NCBI GenBank assembly: GCA_026075535.2
Contig: AP026549.1
Coordinates: 9,734,001 to 9,798,000 of the forward strand
Direction of reading: 5' to 3'
DNA from: Tricholoma matsutake
Lineage: Eukaryota; Basidiomycota; Agaricomycetes; Agaricales; Tricholomataceae
Length of the DNA: 64,000 bases
Shown: positions 20,706-31,925 of the stretch, piece by piece
Position numbering within the stretch: the stretch's first letter is position 1
How the letters are laid out: each line of letters begins with the position of its first letter
Program-made: the position numbers and the translations under genes
Notes under the pieces: model-generated
Databases searched by the model: none
What the model saw: the letters and a program-made list of their open reading frames with translations, nothing else
Told to the model about the DNA's origin: nothing

Positions 20706-21000
20706 TTATGCCTTGACTTCCAGGCGAGAAAATATTATGTTTGTCCCCTCTGTGAAATTTTGGTAAGGCTGGAATTTCATCCCCTCATACACCATTCTCG
20801 CAATGCGACGCGGAGCATTCGGATTACGTTTAAAGAATTGGGCGATCGCGTTATGCGCTCGCTCACAATTCTCTTCGGGTTCCCACAAATTATTTTCGTC
20901 GGTATAGTTTTTCCACTTTATTAAGAACTCCAATTTGTTCCATCAAAGATGTGAGTCTAGAATTTCTTCAACTATGTATTCTGGAGCACCTTCTACTATT
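20706..21000 (-). pseudogene. Chromovirus D chromodomain
   Basis: The minus-strand frame 20933-20706 reads EFLIKWKNYTDENNLWEPEE, followed by NCERAHNAIAQFF, the second half of a chromodomain (aromatic-cage Trp in IKWKNY and LWEP). The first half (VEEILDS-type) lies just upstream, around 20935-21000, in a broken frame. Chromodomains at the integrase C-terminus direct chromoviruses to heterochromatin by binding methylated histone H3. It belongs to the integrase at 21096-22019 and ends 12 bp from the 3' LTR. Confidence 0.85.
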
Positions 21001-21095
21001 ATTGGAGGTTGCGGAGTAGTTTGTTGGCCAGGAATAGTGGGCAGATGGTAAGGGCATAAGCGGGATACGTTAATCTCGGGATCAATCTTAAATGA

Positions 21096-22079
21096 TCAGG
21101 GGAATTTTAGCACTACCGCATTAGGCGAGATCACTTTAGAGATCACATATGGGCCAACTTGTTTCTCCATAAGTTTCTTCGAAGGTCGTGGAATATTCAG
21201 GTCCTTGGTACTTAGCCATACCAAGTCACCAACTTTGTACTCTGGAGTGCATGCTCGAGTACGATCCATGTGTCGCATCATGTCATCACGTGCTTTCTTC
21301 AATGCCGCCTCTGCTTCCTCTTGTACCCTTTGCATCTTAGATACAAAATCTTCTACCGATTGTACTTTGACTTCCCTTCTGGGTTCTACTCCCATGCGAG
21401 GATGATATCCATAATTCGCGAAAAAGGGTGTCATATGAGTAGCCGAATGGAATTTATTATTGTGGGAAAATTTGGCAATTGCCAACCATTCAGGCCAGTC
21501 GGTTTGTTGGTAGTTGACAAACATACGTAGGTACTGCTCCAACTCCTGATTCATTCTCTCTGTCTGCCCATCAGTCTGCGGGTGATATGCCATAGATAAT
21601 TTAGTTTGAATTCCTAATATGTTGTTTAGTTCTCGCATAAACGTGGAAGCAAATTGTGGTCCGCGATCGGAGATAACGGTATCGGGTAACCCATGTAACC
21701 ACCATACCTGATTTAGATAGAGGTGTGCCAAGCCCAATGATGAGGTTTCTGTAGTAGTAGGAATAATATGGACCTCCTTTGTAAAGCGGTCGCATACTAC
21801 AAATATTGCATCGTACCCTTGAGCCTCGGGTAATCCGGTAATAAAATCCACAGATATATCTCGCCACGGCGCTTTAGGTATAGGGTTCGGCATTAATTTT
21901 CCTGCAGGTTTCTCTGGAAATTTCTTCCCCCTCATGCATGTATCACATCCATCCACATACCCCAACACATACTTCGAAATTCCGGGCCACCAATAATTTC
22001 TCATTACTAATTCCAACATCTTCCATCTTCCTGGGTGTCCGGCAATTGGCGTATTGTGATGTAACCGGACAATCTCCCT
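21096..22079 (-). pseudogene. Chromovirus D integrase
   Basis: The frame 22019-21096 (307 codons). The zinc-binding end is visible as MRNYWWPGI and CDTCMRGK (the HH half lies beyond a stop, at about 22050). The core follows with ISVDFITGLP (D1), VISDRGPQFAS (D2) and DGQTERMNQELEQY (E), all intact, then FSHNNKFHSATHMTPFFANY and the C-terminal SH3-like YKVGDLVWLS...KLMEKQVGPY. Length and order are normal for a chromovirus. A TGA near 22078 separates it from the RNase H frame and a stop at 21096 separates it from the chromodomain, so the polyprotein is broken although the integrase domain itself is open. Confidence 0.9.
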
Positions 22080-22744
22080 TCACAAATCCTGATCCTTCGG
22101 TACATACACTTTTCCTCGGAACAACACTAACCCTTGTTCCTCAGCCCATTCGTTTCCTTTGATATTACCTTTCTTCTCTCCCTTCAGAGCTTTCACAGCT
22201 TCCACTACTTCATCGTCCATTTCTGAGCATTGTCTAATTTTAGACAACATTTCCGTTTCCGAGCTATCTATTAATAGATGCCCTTGACACATAGCGCAAA
22301 TGTGAAAGTATTCGGGTTTGAGTAAGGTAACATTTTTATTGTCCTCCACCCCCCTTTTATGATCAATATGTCTGGATAAGGCATCTGCTTTCCTCATTAA
22401 GCTTCCCGCTTTGTGGACCAAGTGAAAGTTAAAACGCGATAGGAATAGTGCCCAACGCGCTTGCCAGTGATTAAGCTTTTTAGCGGACATGAAGTATTGC
22501 AGATTTTGATGATCCGTCCAGATCTCAATTTGATGCGTACATCCCTCCAAATAATGCCTCCATGCCTCCAATGCTCATATTATCCCCAACATCTCTTTGT
22601 CATGCACATCATAATTCCTCTCCACATCATTCAACCCTTTTGACAAGTATGCACAAGGATGCCATTTGTCATCTTCACACAGCATTGATAATACCGCTCC
22701 AGTAGCAAAATCAGATGCATCGGATTCCACTCATAAAGGGCGTG
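22080..22744 (-). pseudogene. Chromovirus D RNase H and connection
   Basis: The frame starts near 22744 with VESDASDFATGAVLS (first RNase H Asp), continues with YDVHDKEMLGII, a TGA near 22575, then [20 protein letters not shown] and the terminal [15 protein letters not shown]. The rest (to 22080) is the spacer before the integrase, ending REIVRLHHNTPIAGHPGRWK-like text after another TGA. A frameshift near 22745 separates it from RT. The catalytic Asp and Glu positions look intact. Confidence 0.82.
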
Positions 22745-24337
22745 TGAAATCTACTGGGGCTAATATTGGTCCCTCCACAAACTTCCTCTTCAACTGTCTG
22801 CTGCTGCTCTCCCCACCTCCACACTACTCCCTTTTGCGTAAGGTTATGTAAGGGTGCAGCAATTTTAGAAAAATTGTGCACAAAGCGATGATAATAATTT
22901 GCGAGTCCCAAGAAGGCTTGAACCTCCTTGACACGGGTGGGCACAGGCCAATCTGTGATTGCCTGTACCTTGATCAGATCCATTTTGATCCCGTCAGGGC
23001 CAATCAATAATCCTAGGAACTCGATCTCGCTTGCCCCAAACACACACTTCTCTGGTTTCAAAAATAGATCATTCTCCACCAACCTCCGTAACACCTCCTG
23101 CACTATCGCCTCATGATTCTCTTCATCCTCCATGAATATCAGAATGTCGTCAATAAATATTATTACCATGCCTTTGTCTATTACGTCCTTGAAAATGTCG
23201 TTCATCATATTTTGAAAGGTCGGGGGACTATTAGTCATCCCAAAAAACATGACAAGCGGCTCAAAGGATCCTCGATGCGTGGCAAATGCAGGCTTCCACT
23301 CATCTCCTTTCTTTATTCGTACATTGTTGTATCCCCATCGTAAATCCAATTTTGTAAAGACCTTGGCTTTTCCCACCTTATCAATTATTTCTGAGATCAA
23401 TGGCAGGGGGTACACGTTCTTCACTGTCCACTCATTCAGATACCTATAATCGGTACACATCCTCTTCCTTTGGTCTTTTTTGGGCATGAAGAATATTGGT
23501 GACATCTGCGGTGATTTCGAAGGTTGTATGTATCCTTTGCGCAATTGCTCCCTCAGGAATGCATCCACTTCTTCTTGTTCCATCGGAGATAACGGATATA
23601 CCTTCGACTTCTTCAGCACAAACCCTGGCTTCATCTCAATCACATGATCCCATGGCTTCCACACCGGCATTCGCTCAGACTCCTTCTTTTGGAACACTGA
23701 CAAATGTTTATGATACACCTTTGGCACCCATTCCTCCACTGGCTTCTCCACCTTCACGATATTCTTGTCCCACGACTGTCCTCCACGAACTGCTCTAAAG
23801 GTTTGCTTCTGCTCTTCTTTCTCGATCATGATCGGAACTTCCCCATTTGGCATTTCCTCATCCTCCATTTCCTCCATCGTAACAGAATACTTCCTTGGAC
23901 GTTCTTTCTCTTTCTTTCTCCTTTTTTCTTTCTTCATCTTCCTCCCATACACATTACATTCCTTAGGACAATGAGTCATTTGTACTTTCCCAGTTTTCCA
24001 ATCAATTTCGGGATTATGCTTCCATAACCATGGACATCCTATTATTAGATTGGTTTTCCCAAGATCGCACACTTCGAATACGGCTGGCTCCTGATGCTCC
24101 TGATACTTTAGTACCATAGTCACCTCCTCCTTGATAGTTCCTCCATGATTGACTGTTCCGTCAATATTGTACACCATTATAGGTTGCGCCAGCTTGCGTG
24201 TGTTAATACCGTTTCCGGTAATTAAGGATCAATTAATAAATAATCCTGTAGCACCACTGTCAAGCAACGCTTCCACATCAATAGCTGCATGCGTGTCCAC
24301 TGTCTTCAATCCCACAGTCAAGGTGATTTTGGGTTCT
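22745..24337 (-). pseudogene. Chromovirus D protease and reverse transcriptase
   Basis: Protease text is at about 24260, with LLDSGATGLFI (intact DSG-A active site); a TGA at about 24225 follows. The long frame 24177-22711 has the protease end (NLIIGCPWL) and a Lys/Glu-rich linker. RT motifs follow: VYPLSPMEQEEVDAFL, FFMPKKDQRKRMCTDYR, LDLRWGYNNVRI, MFFGMTNSPPTFQ, IIFIDDILIF (catalytic FIDD intact), FLGLLIGPDGI and VQAFLGLANYYHRF. Apart from TGA codons in the protease region and the frameshift at 22745, the RT is open over more than 400 codons. Confidence 0.9.
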
Positions 24338-25610
24338 ATTCACACAGAGCAAATAAAGAATTTAGGGGCTTTCAGAAATGACATGTGACAATTTTCTTTG
24401 TTGCGTGATTCGCAACAGTTGTACTCCTCCTCGATTTCCTTTTCTGATTTACTCTGGGTTTCCTCGGATACTAATACATTGTAATGATTCTGGGTCACCA
24501 ATGGGGAAACCTTCACTGGGACTCTTCCACAAAATTCTCCTGCTTGCCTTCCTCCTGCTTCACTTCCTCGATTGTAGCTCCCCTGATCTTTCTCTTCTGC
24601 TTGCAATACTTAGAAATGTGTCCTAACTGCCCACAGTTAAAACATTTAAGTGGGGCTCGTCTCCCCACTTGATCAACCTCCATTGCCTCTGCTGGTGCTG
24701 CTGACTCCGTAACTATAAGTGTCACTGCCATGGCCGGTGGCTGTGCCCTCGGAGCTTGCGCCTGAGGCGCCTTTCCTTTCTCGGACTTTCCTCCTGATGA
24801 CTTTCCAAATTTACTACTTCTGTACATCAATTTTGACTCCGCCTGTTCCTGCCGATATTGCTGGTCAAGGCACATTGCCCAATTATACCACTCATCCAAC
24901 TTCTCTGGCATAGAAGGTAGTCAGTAGATAGACTTGAATAAAGAGGGATTTAATCCTGCTTTCAAAAACTCTACCAATGCGGCTTCTCCCATGTCCGTTT
25001 GCGAAGCTTCTGCTTTGAACTGCAAAATAAATTCATCCGCCATTAAGGAACCTTGGCGCATGGTCTTTAATTTAGCATTAGCTGTCGCCTTTGGATTAGG
25101 GTCTCCAAACTGTGCCTCCAATCTCTCCAGAAATTCCTTGAAGGTTGCAAAAGGTTTATTTCCCATGGCAATTTGATTAATAGCCTCATTTCTCCAGAAC
25201 TGTGCTTTCCCCCCATGAATGTATGAGAGAGCAAACATAATCCTAGACTCGGCTGTACGAAACTCGGGCTTCCTCCCATGGATGTACAATACTATAGAGC
25301 TGATGAAGGATTTTGTATTCTCCATGGTACCGTCAAAGATTTGTGGGGGCGCATACTTAGGTAAGTGCGCTTTTCCATTTCCGGATTTCTCCACCGTCTC
25401 ATCCTCCTGCGATATCCACTCCACCATCTCCTCCATCTCATCATCTCTTTCTCCTGTCATCTCTGGCTGTACTTCCACTTGTCAGGGCTGTGATGCTGCC
25501 AATACTGACACTAATTGTGACATTTGCGCTGTGAGCGCATCAATTTTCGCCTCTAGTGCTGGTGTGGGAACAGGATTAGGACCGGGATTAGAAGTTGAAG
25601 GTTCGGACAT
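24338..25610 (-). pseudogene. Chromovirus D gag
   Basis: The start is at 25610 (MSEPSTSNPGPNP), with a coiled-coil-like AKIDALTAQMSQLVSVLA. After a TGA at 25482 follows the capsid domain (QIFDGTMENTKSFISSIVLY, HGGKAQFWRNEAI, LERLEAQFGDPN, LVEFLKAGLN). Past a TGA near 24918 come LDEWYNWAMCLDQQY, a basic Ala/Pro/Gln-rich stretch and the zinc knuckle CFNCGQLGHISKYC (C-x2-C-x4-H-x4-C, intact). An acidic tail ends at a TGA near 24338. All internal stops are TGA where a coding residue, often Arg, is expected. Confidence 0.88.
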
Positions 25611-26096
25611 AATTGTAGAATCTGTGATGAATCACTTCTTCGACAAATTCAAAATTTTTCTTCGAGACCTCTCCAAACGTCTACGGGTCACGTGATAAGG
25701 TTCGTCGAGGTTCGTCAATGGTTCGTTGTTCGTCGGGCGCCTATTTTGACACTTCGGATTAACAACCCTTTCAACAGTGCCTGATCTCGGAGATATCACT
25801 GAATTCGGCTTGTAACTAAAATAGTCGTCCGAATAGAGTAATGTAAATCGTAACTAAACCAGATCTGATCAGTTGTCTGGTTGCAGCTGTCCTAATGATG
25901 AGCACTGCCTCTCGATCACTGGCAGTCGCAATGTAAGGTGAGGCCTGGCGTCGGCTTATGAAAGAAAAGGTAGATTACGTATATACAAGTACTTCCGGCT
26001 CATGCCGAAAGGATGAGTAATTGGATGTGGCACGGTGAAACAATGACGTATGCACAAGTAAGAGAAGGCGCACTGATATGGGCAGTTGTTTTCTTC
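25611..26096 (-). other. Chromovirus D 5' untranslated region
   Basis: About 490 bp between the 5' LTR and the gag start, without an ORF. The primer-binding site should directly adjoin 26096 on the minus strand (GAAGAAAACAACTGCC); I do not recognise a matching tRNA. Confidence 0.5.
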
Positions 26097-26498
26097 TGTT
26101 AGGGTGACACCCACTATCTGCTAGCTAAGACCGTGCAGGTTCTCTCTACAAGAAGGGGGCGGGATCCGCGTGCGTGATGGGGAAATTGATGGTTTTGATG
26201 CGAGGGGTTATTAATAGGTAAGTTTGTTGAGATAGGCCTTTCACACCGAAAACGTAGGTGGAATACCTAAGAGAACACAACTAGGGTCCCCTAGGCATAT
26301 ATTTAGGGTTTATATACTATGTTACATATATTGTACATTGTTGTTACCAACGCGCGTGTACAGGCGCGTACATAGTGATGCGTGCGAAATAATATTCTCA
26401 GGCTATCAAAGTGTAGCGTCATTTGGTGTAATGTAGTGTAATTTGACATAATAAAATGAAAATGAAATTTTATTAGGTAATGGGGCTGTTTCCTAACA
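26097..26498 (-). repeat. Chromovirus D 5' LTR
   Basis: 402 bp, plus strand TGTTAGGGTGAC...TTCCTAACA, same length as the 3' LTR at 20293-20694. Confidence 0.92.
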
Positions 26499-26563
26499 GT
26501 AATAATGCACAAGCAGTACTAGCAATATATTCAAAAAGTAGTAATATAATGTTAGTAATATAA

Positions 26564-27599
26564 TGTTAGTAATACATATAACAGACTTTGCCAAACAATC
26601 TTTTTTTGGGGGAGGGGGACACCTCAGATAATAGACATTGTTGAGTCAAAGACATAAAGTGGTAAAGGGGGGGAGAGGTTGAGAATTGGTGATTTGGATA
26701 CTACAAAATTATGCTGTTGGACTTTGTATGGCTTCAAATGAATTGTGGAACTCTCAAAAACTAAAATGAAAGATTCTCCTGTAATAATGGAATAACATAA
26801 GAACTCGTATCTGCCAGTAATGGCCTCACCCCCAAGTTGGAATAAGGAAAAGGTATTGAATGAGAAGAGATGAAATATGGAAAGTGCATGTAAGTCAGTG
26901 AGTGATGAGAGCATGTGGACATGTTTGGCTCATGCACCGCGTAATGCAACAGAACTGGTCAGGACAATGGTGGGAGTGAGCATGATGTGTGTAACACACG
27001 TGACACATGCTTGATCATATGGGGTGCATGACAAATGTGTTGCATGATGTTGGGGTTGGGTGCTGGAATTGGGCTGCAGTTGTCAGAGCACAGGACTTTG
27101 CATGCATTGCAGAGTGTGATAGTGTGGGACATAATAATAGCTTAGTATAACATAATTGTCATAATTTCATAATCTGCTCCTTTAGATAGTAAAGTTCACT
27201 GGACTATTATGATCTGAGTAGAAAAATTTGCCATTCTAGCATGTTCAGAGTTAATGAATATATGGAGCAGATTTCCCATCACAGGTATTTACAACACATG
27301 TGACAGTTCAGAACTGTCATGTGCACAGTTGGCAGCTACATAGCACAGGCTATTGTACTGGACTCCAGCCACCAGAATTTGAGATACTATATTCCCAACC
27401 TTGGTAGGTCTGAGGGACCTGAGAGCAGTTGGAATTATGAATTTTGGATGTGTAGAGATCAAGATACAACTTCTTGTTCTCATAATCCTAACCGTGAGTC
27501 ATTATACTTAATTGTATAACACACAACCAGGATTTGACTAATCTTAATACATTAGCTAACCAAAACCTGAACCCAAACCTTACCTTTAACCAAACCTTA
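26564..27599. other. Unassigned stretch
   Basis: No convincing gene. Minus-strand frames at 26624-26949 (for example YEFLCYSIITGESFILVFES) are open but not recognisable. Positions 27535-27600 contain degenerate C-rich telomere-like words (CTAACC, GAACCC, TTTAACC), probably chance or an old interstitial repeat. Otherwise I see nothing. Confidence 0.35.
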
Positions 27600-27639
27600 A
27601 TGGTGACAGTCGCAGTCGGCTTTACTCGAGACTCTGGGA

Positions 27640-28145
27640 ACGATACGCTCTGGAGAGCTATAGACAGGGCAGCTGGAGTAGGGGCTCAACCTAGGTTGGG
27701 CACCATCACCAACAACCCCCATGACATCCCTAGGATGGATCACCTGGAAGGATGGGACACTCAGCACCTGCCTGACAGACCTTCAAGGAAACGGGGCCCT
27801 AAGGCGGCCCAACCTCTTCCCAAACCTCCAACAGGAGGAGTCTCCACATCATGGGGAAGGGGACCTCCCTCCCCCCGTGAACTGGTCTACCAAGCCTTCG
27901 GGCAAGGGGACCTTTGCTCAGGTAGCTCACTTCCCAGGGGGGCAAGCTCCTAACACCTCCATGGACAGCCTTGTGCGACTAGCCAAGGCATTCCCTGAAC
28001 TTCCTACCAACAAGCTAGCAGACATCCAACAGCACGTTGGTCCCTCCAGGCCGAAGGCTGCAAAGCCCTTGCCCACTGTCCATGGACCGTCTAGATGACA
28101 GGTCCTAGTCCACATCCGCCCCCCCCTCGAGGAAGGTGCGAACCC
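27640..28145 (+). pseudogene. LINE ORF1 fragment
   Basis: The frame 27721-28098 ends with SMDSLVRLAKAFPELPTNKL, then ADIQQHVG and KPLPTVHGPSR, followed after a stop by text like QVLVHIRPPLEEGA. I recall this pattern (LVRLAKAFP...THGPSRRQVLI) from ORF1 proteins of basidiomycete Tad1-like LINEs. An overlapping upstream frame (27534-27953) contains DTLWRAIDRAAG. Frameshifts are present and the end is lost in the internal deletion. ORF1 proteins bind the element RNA; no zinc knuckle remains here. Confidence 0.6.
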
Positions 28146-28164
28146 ATCTACCAAGATCTCTGCG

Positions 28165-28626
28165 GGTAGATGCCCACGGACGTCTTTAGACTACCTGAAG
28201 ACCCAAGTCAAAAAAGCAGTCTGTAAGGATTGGCACACACAGTTCTTAGACCCAGCGTACAGTGGCTGGCATTTCCTCCACCTCAACGGGGTTGGAGGGA
28301 AGCCTGTATTACCCTCGACTCACAAAGGTAGGTCTTGGCTGAAAGTGTCAGGAGCCAGCATGACTGGTACCTCCTGGCTCACCCATATGGTTACAGGCCA
28401 TGCTCCTCTAGGGGAGTATCACCAACGCTTCTCCCTTGATGGGGATATACAATGCTGGTGTCTTGGTCCAGCGGTACAAACTCTAGACCATGTTTTACAC
28501 ATCTGCCCTGCCACACTTTGCACCGAAACTCATGCAAGCCCTGATTCTGTCGAGGGCTTTTATGAATATTTGGACAACAACCCAGAAATTGGGTCATTCA
28601 CCCCACTAGCATGGGATCCAGGATAG
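28165..28626 (+). pseudogene. LINE ORF2 C-terminal tail
   Basis: It aligns with 2070-2530 of copy 1: LDYLKTQVKKAVCKDWHTQF, THKGRSWLKVSGASMTGTSW, TGHAPLGEYHQRF and the Cys/His cluster CWCLGPAVQTLDHVLHICP, ending LAWDPG plus stop at 28626. The frame is open over its whole length here, whereas copy 1 has a frameshift in the same region. It is only the C-terminal end of the protein, directly following ORF1 text because of the internal deletion. Confidence 0.82.
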
Positions 28627-29152
28627 GCTGTGCATGTAGGGTGTATGACCCCCATCTGGTCCTGACTAGTGTGATCGGTATGTTGATGGTGGCTGTAGAA
28701 GGCAGTCAATGAGTCCATTAACCCTCACAAAGGGGGCCTGCTCACGTTCAGGAGCAACTGTTGAAGTGGGGGAACACGAACCCAGGTACTGGTTTGGGGA
28801 GGCACCTGAGTGCTTCCAGATCCACTGTTGGTTGTGCGTTGCAGCTTCGATGCTGGCTATGCCCTCCTTTCCCAGCTGAGAGGCTCACATCATCCCCTAA
28901 ATCTTGCACACATACCCATAGAGTCTCAAGGGACACTTTGTCAAGTCTGGGTTGTTGGTATGCCACCACTGGCGAGTCCATTTACTCAATAAAGGGGGCC
29001 TCCTTAGTGGTCATTGCAGCTATCCAGGTGGTTGGTGCGAAGATGAGCAGGGGGAGGACTTGGGCTGGGCGTAGTATACTTCATTTGTATGTCTCTGCCG
29101 TGGACTGCATTCAGGCGCCACATTATAAATTTTTGACCCAAAAAAAAAACAA
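28627..29152 (+). other. 3' UTR and A-tail of LINE copy 2
   Basis: Non-coding. It matches 1549-2069 of copy 1 on the opposite strand and ends CATTATAAATTTTTGACCC followed by an A-run. Confidence 0.75.
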
Positions 29153-29578
29153 ATGTTGACCTGAGATGTGCCTTCATCTAGTATATCCATGTCGTTCGCT
29201 TTCTTCCTTACTCATTGCCTCATAGTAACATAATCATCTTACCTGATGGTATCAACCACGGCTTATTGTATTCACATCTTGCAAGCAAGAAGCTGAGTTG
29301 TCAAGTCTTCATACTGTATTAAAATGTTCCATCTCGATATTATCCTGGTGTTCCAGATCATCCTGGTCTGATTTCTCCCACACATGTCTATGCTGATGTC
29401 GGACTTCACTGTTCAGACCCGCAAGTCATGTCAACATGACATGAGTGGTCCAGCACCATACTCATGCATACATCCCCGCCTTGGCAATGCACAAGTCAGG
29501 TTGCTGTGACATGCAGCTTTACATCTAAAAAACTACTTCCATATGATACCCTCACGCCTCGTATATCCACCTCTTTTG
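29153..29578. other. Unassigned stretch
   Basis: About 430 bp with no ORF, repeat or RNA signal that I can support. Confidence 0.4.
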
Positions 29579-29672
29579 AAGCCGTTTCTAGCCTTTTCTA
29601 GCCTTTTCTAGCCTTTTCTAGCCTTTCCTAGCCTTTCCTAGCCTTTTGTTGCCTTTCCTAGCCTTTCCTGCC
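29579..29672. repeat. Decamer microsatellite (TTTTCTAGCC)
   Basis: About nine tandem copies of a 10-bp unit, TTTTCTAGCC / TTTCCTAGCC, with a few variants toward the right end. Confidence 0.9.
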
Positions 29673-29758
29673 TTTCCTTTCATATGGAAATCAGCTCAAG
29701 GCTAGCCTGGCTAGCCCCCTAACCCAGAACCCCCATTGAAAAACCCTATATAATCATG

Positions 29759-31170
29759 TAGGGATGCCAAAGTTCAGTTCAGTTTGGTTCTTCAAAGATT
29801 TTGCTGAACCTAGAACTGGACTTCAGATTTGGTTCAGGCAATCTGCTGAACTTCGAACTGGACCATCAGTTCAGGAGGGTTCGGTTCTAGGTTCAGGAGG
29901 GTCCAAACCCAGAACTGAACTTTTTTATACCAAAAATTATCTAAAACTGCTCTAAACTTTGTAGACCACTACATATCTACAAAGACCCCTTTAATGGTCA
30001 AGATGCAAAGGAATGACCCCACAGCAGTGGTAGAATCCAGCATCCACCATCATGCATGTCAACCACTCAAGTCTGATATTAGAATATCTTTTAATTACAT
30101 ATATTCAATTACACATCACCCATATCTTATTCCTCCTTGATAGGTTTTCTCGATATGACAGAAATATTAAATTAACTTGTAAGGGAGCATGTCCTGACTA
30201 ATAAAAACTTTTGCCCCTCCTGTGTCATGAGTGAAGGGCCATGAACTTAATTAAATAAAAATAAAACCCCCTCACACAAGATGCACAAGTGTTGTTGTCT
30301 ATTCTATCCCTGCCATCCCCTGCATGCCAGCAGCACCACCCATCCTGTAGTCCTTGTGGTCTCCGTCATTGTCCTACTCCCCGTTGTGCACCTCCCACTG
30401 CCATTCTCATCCATGCCATCTGAACACGGGTCCTCCATCATTGTCGTGGCCCATGGGTCATGCTTAGTTGTCACCTCATTCCTGTTGTTGTAGTTGTGCT
30501 TGTTCTTGTGCTCCCCATTGAGCTGGTCCCCATTGGGAGCTGGTGCTTGTTCAAGTTGTTGCATCATGCACTGCTAGCACCAACCATTGTCATTGTGGGG
30601 TGCTGGGGTGGGTGCTGGGCCATTCCTCATCAATGTGGGGCCCCGGTGCTTGGTTTGGTTGTCGTAGGCTGGTTATCCGTTGTCATGGTTGGGCATGGGC
30701 TATGGGTGCCATTGTTGTAACATGTTTTGACCTACTAGTAAAACTAATGAATATAGTTAGTTTGTTGAAAGAAACAAGAAACATAAAACCTACCTAGGGC
30801 ACAAACAATGCCTATCATTGTTTTGGCCCATTTTGGGTGCAATTGCACAGTTGCAGTCAGGTGTCGTTTTCTGGCATACACATGGTAGTGGAGTTGGGGA
30901 CATCAACAAAAATGTTGCATACTGGACATGTAATGCATCAAAACCTTGCACTTACATACATTAGTGCTACTCATAAAAGATGTGATAAAAAAGTTTGGTT
31001 TGGTTCGAACCAGGTTCAGCAAGGTTCAGAGATTTTGAACCTTGCCCAAACTTAGAACCAAACTTGTGGTCTGGTTCTACCTATCCACCTGAACCTTGGA
31101 CCAAACTTTGGTCTGGTTCTGAAAAGTTCAGGTTCAAACTTTGGTTTGGAACCAGACTGCAGCATCCCTA
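29759..31170. mobile_element. MITE-like element with TAGGGATGC ends
   Basis: Inverted ends TAGGGATGC at 29759 and, on the other strand, at 31170. On both sides the subterminal zones are full of GGTTCAG / CTGAACC-like words, the layout of hAT-type non-autonomous elements. The flanking 8-mers TAATCATG and CTCCCATG agree at only 4 positions, so the TSD is eroded or wrong. The interior (about 30000-31000) shows no credible gene. The superfamily is an inference. Confidence 0.55.
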
Positions 31171-31479
31171 CTCCCATGGCAATAGTACCAACTGAGAGGC
31201 AGAAAGTGCCAGTGAAATGCCTGCTGGACCCAGTCCACTTGTAAACCTCATGAAAAACCCATATCAACAACTCAAACTTAGGCTGCTGAAGGCAAGTGCT
31301 TGTCTGTAATAACTTGAATGCACCAAGAACAGCATTCAGACACCTCCTCAGATGACAAAGTACAAGACCTCACTGGCCACAACTGGATGACTGCCTTAGT
31401 GTCTATGTCTGTGGATGAACACCTGCCAGTGGGGTCTCAAGCTCATTCAGCACTTTGGTCTCTATGCAATCAATGGTTA

Positions 31480-31925
31480 TTAAAACTGGATGTGCATGAT
31501 GTTCATATTTGTGAATGAATGATCAGCATCATGAAAAAGAGAGAAGCTGCCATGAAAGGTGCTGCAACATGATTAAGAGCCAGGGTGAGCGATGAACCAG
31601 ATGTGCATGACATTCATATTAATGAACAAATGGTCAGCATCATGAAAAAGAGAGGAGCTGCCATGAAAGTGCTGCAACACAATTAAGAGTCAGGGTGAGT
31701 GATGAACCAGATGTGCATGATGTTCATATTTGTGAATGAATGGTCAGCATCATGAAAAAGAGAGGAGCTGCCATGAAAGGCACTGCAACACAATTAAGAG
31801 TCAGGGTGAGTGATGAACCAGATGTGCATGATGTTCATATCTGTGAATGAATGGTCAGCATCATGAAAAAGAGAGGAGCTGCCATGAAAGGCACTGCAAC
31901 ATGATTAAGAGGTAGCATGAACAAT
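31480..31925. repeat. Minisatellite, unit about 112 bp
   Basis: About four units starting at the word GATGTGCATGA near 31488, 31600, 31710 and 31824. Each contains AATGGTCAGCATCATGAAAA and AGCTGCCATGAAAG. The tail 32030-32130 has a further degenerate unit. No ORF spans it. Confidence 0.85.

Larger units (their letters stand above)
20293..26498 (-). mobile_element. Chromovirus D (Ty3/gypsy), full length, decayed
   Basis: A 6.2-kb element with two 402-bp LTRs, read on the minus strand: gag (25610-24340), protease-RT-RNase H (24330-22080), integrase (22019-21096) and chromodomain (20933-20706). A polypurine tract AAAAAAGGGGTAA abuts the left (3') LTR. The flanks GTATC (20288-20292) and GTAAT (26499-26503) match at 3 of 5 positions. 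Removing the element with five flanking bases restores the helicase frame, which supports an eroded 5-bp TSD. The ORFs contain several in-frame TGA codons. LTR differences are mostly transitions, suggesting a fairly recent insertion followed by mutation. Confidence 0.9.
17960..26563 (+). pseudogene. PIF1-type helicase C-terminus with protease-like domain, triply interrupted
   Basis: Coding text begins near 17980 with MAYYTALSRSATSEGTV (helicase motif VI, normally YVALSR), QGFDDHKITCGAYGYL and DFSELKILDEIL. A frameshift near 18155 leads to ALPAHINRNALFHQFQLHK, and the frame 18202-18387 has KYIPSNIPNQLKWSLENP. A further shift leads to 18389, with a Lys/Ser-rich linker and GLIWDSNNWSCAYDAVFTKL, where the Cys may be the nucleophile of a cysteine protease. 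The protein is cut by MITEs at 18727-19259 and 19724-20124 and by chromovirus D at 20293-26498. Removing each insert with one TSD continues the same frame to TAA at 26561. It resembles the C-terminus of Helitron-like helicases of basidiomycetes (from memory). A TAA near 18113 and the frameshifts show decay. Confidence 0.7.
27600..29152 (+). mobile_element. Tad1-like LINE, copy 2, internally deleted
   Basis: Left part (to about 28145): ORF1-type text. Right part (from about 28150): the RNase H end, the zinc-finger tail and a 3' UTR matching copy 1 (1530-2560), ending in an A-tail at 29139-29150. The join lies near 28145, at ATCTACCAAGATCTC, so all of the endonuclease, the RT and most of RNase H are deleted. 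The 5' end and TSD are unclear. It shows what ORF1 of this LINE looks like, which copy 1 lacks. Confidence 0.8.

Noticed and set aside
27535..27600. Telomeric repeat remnant
   Set aside because: The C-rich words CTAACC, GAACCC and TTTAACC are irregular and few, so chance is as likely.
30281..30797. Plus-strand Val/Leu-rich ORFs
   Set aside because: They lie in the interior of a MITE-like element, with overlapping open frames on both strands and no recognisable domain.
31480..31925. Regularly spaced repeats resembling a CRISPR array
   Set aside because: The units are contiguous 112-bp tandem copies without unique spacers, in a eukaryotic context.
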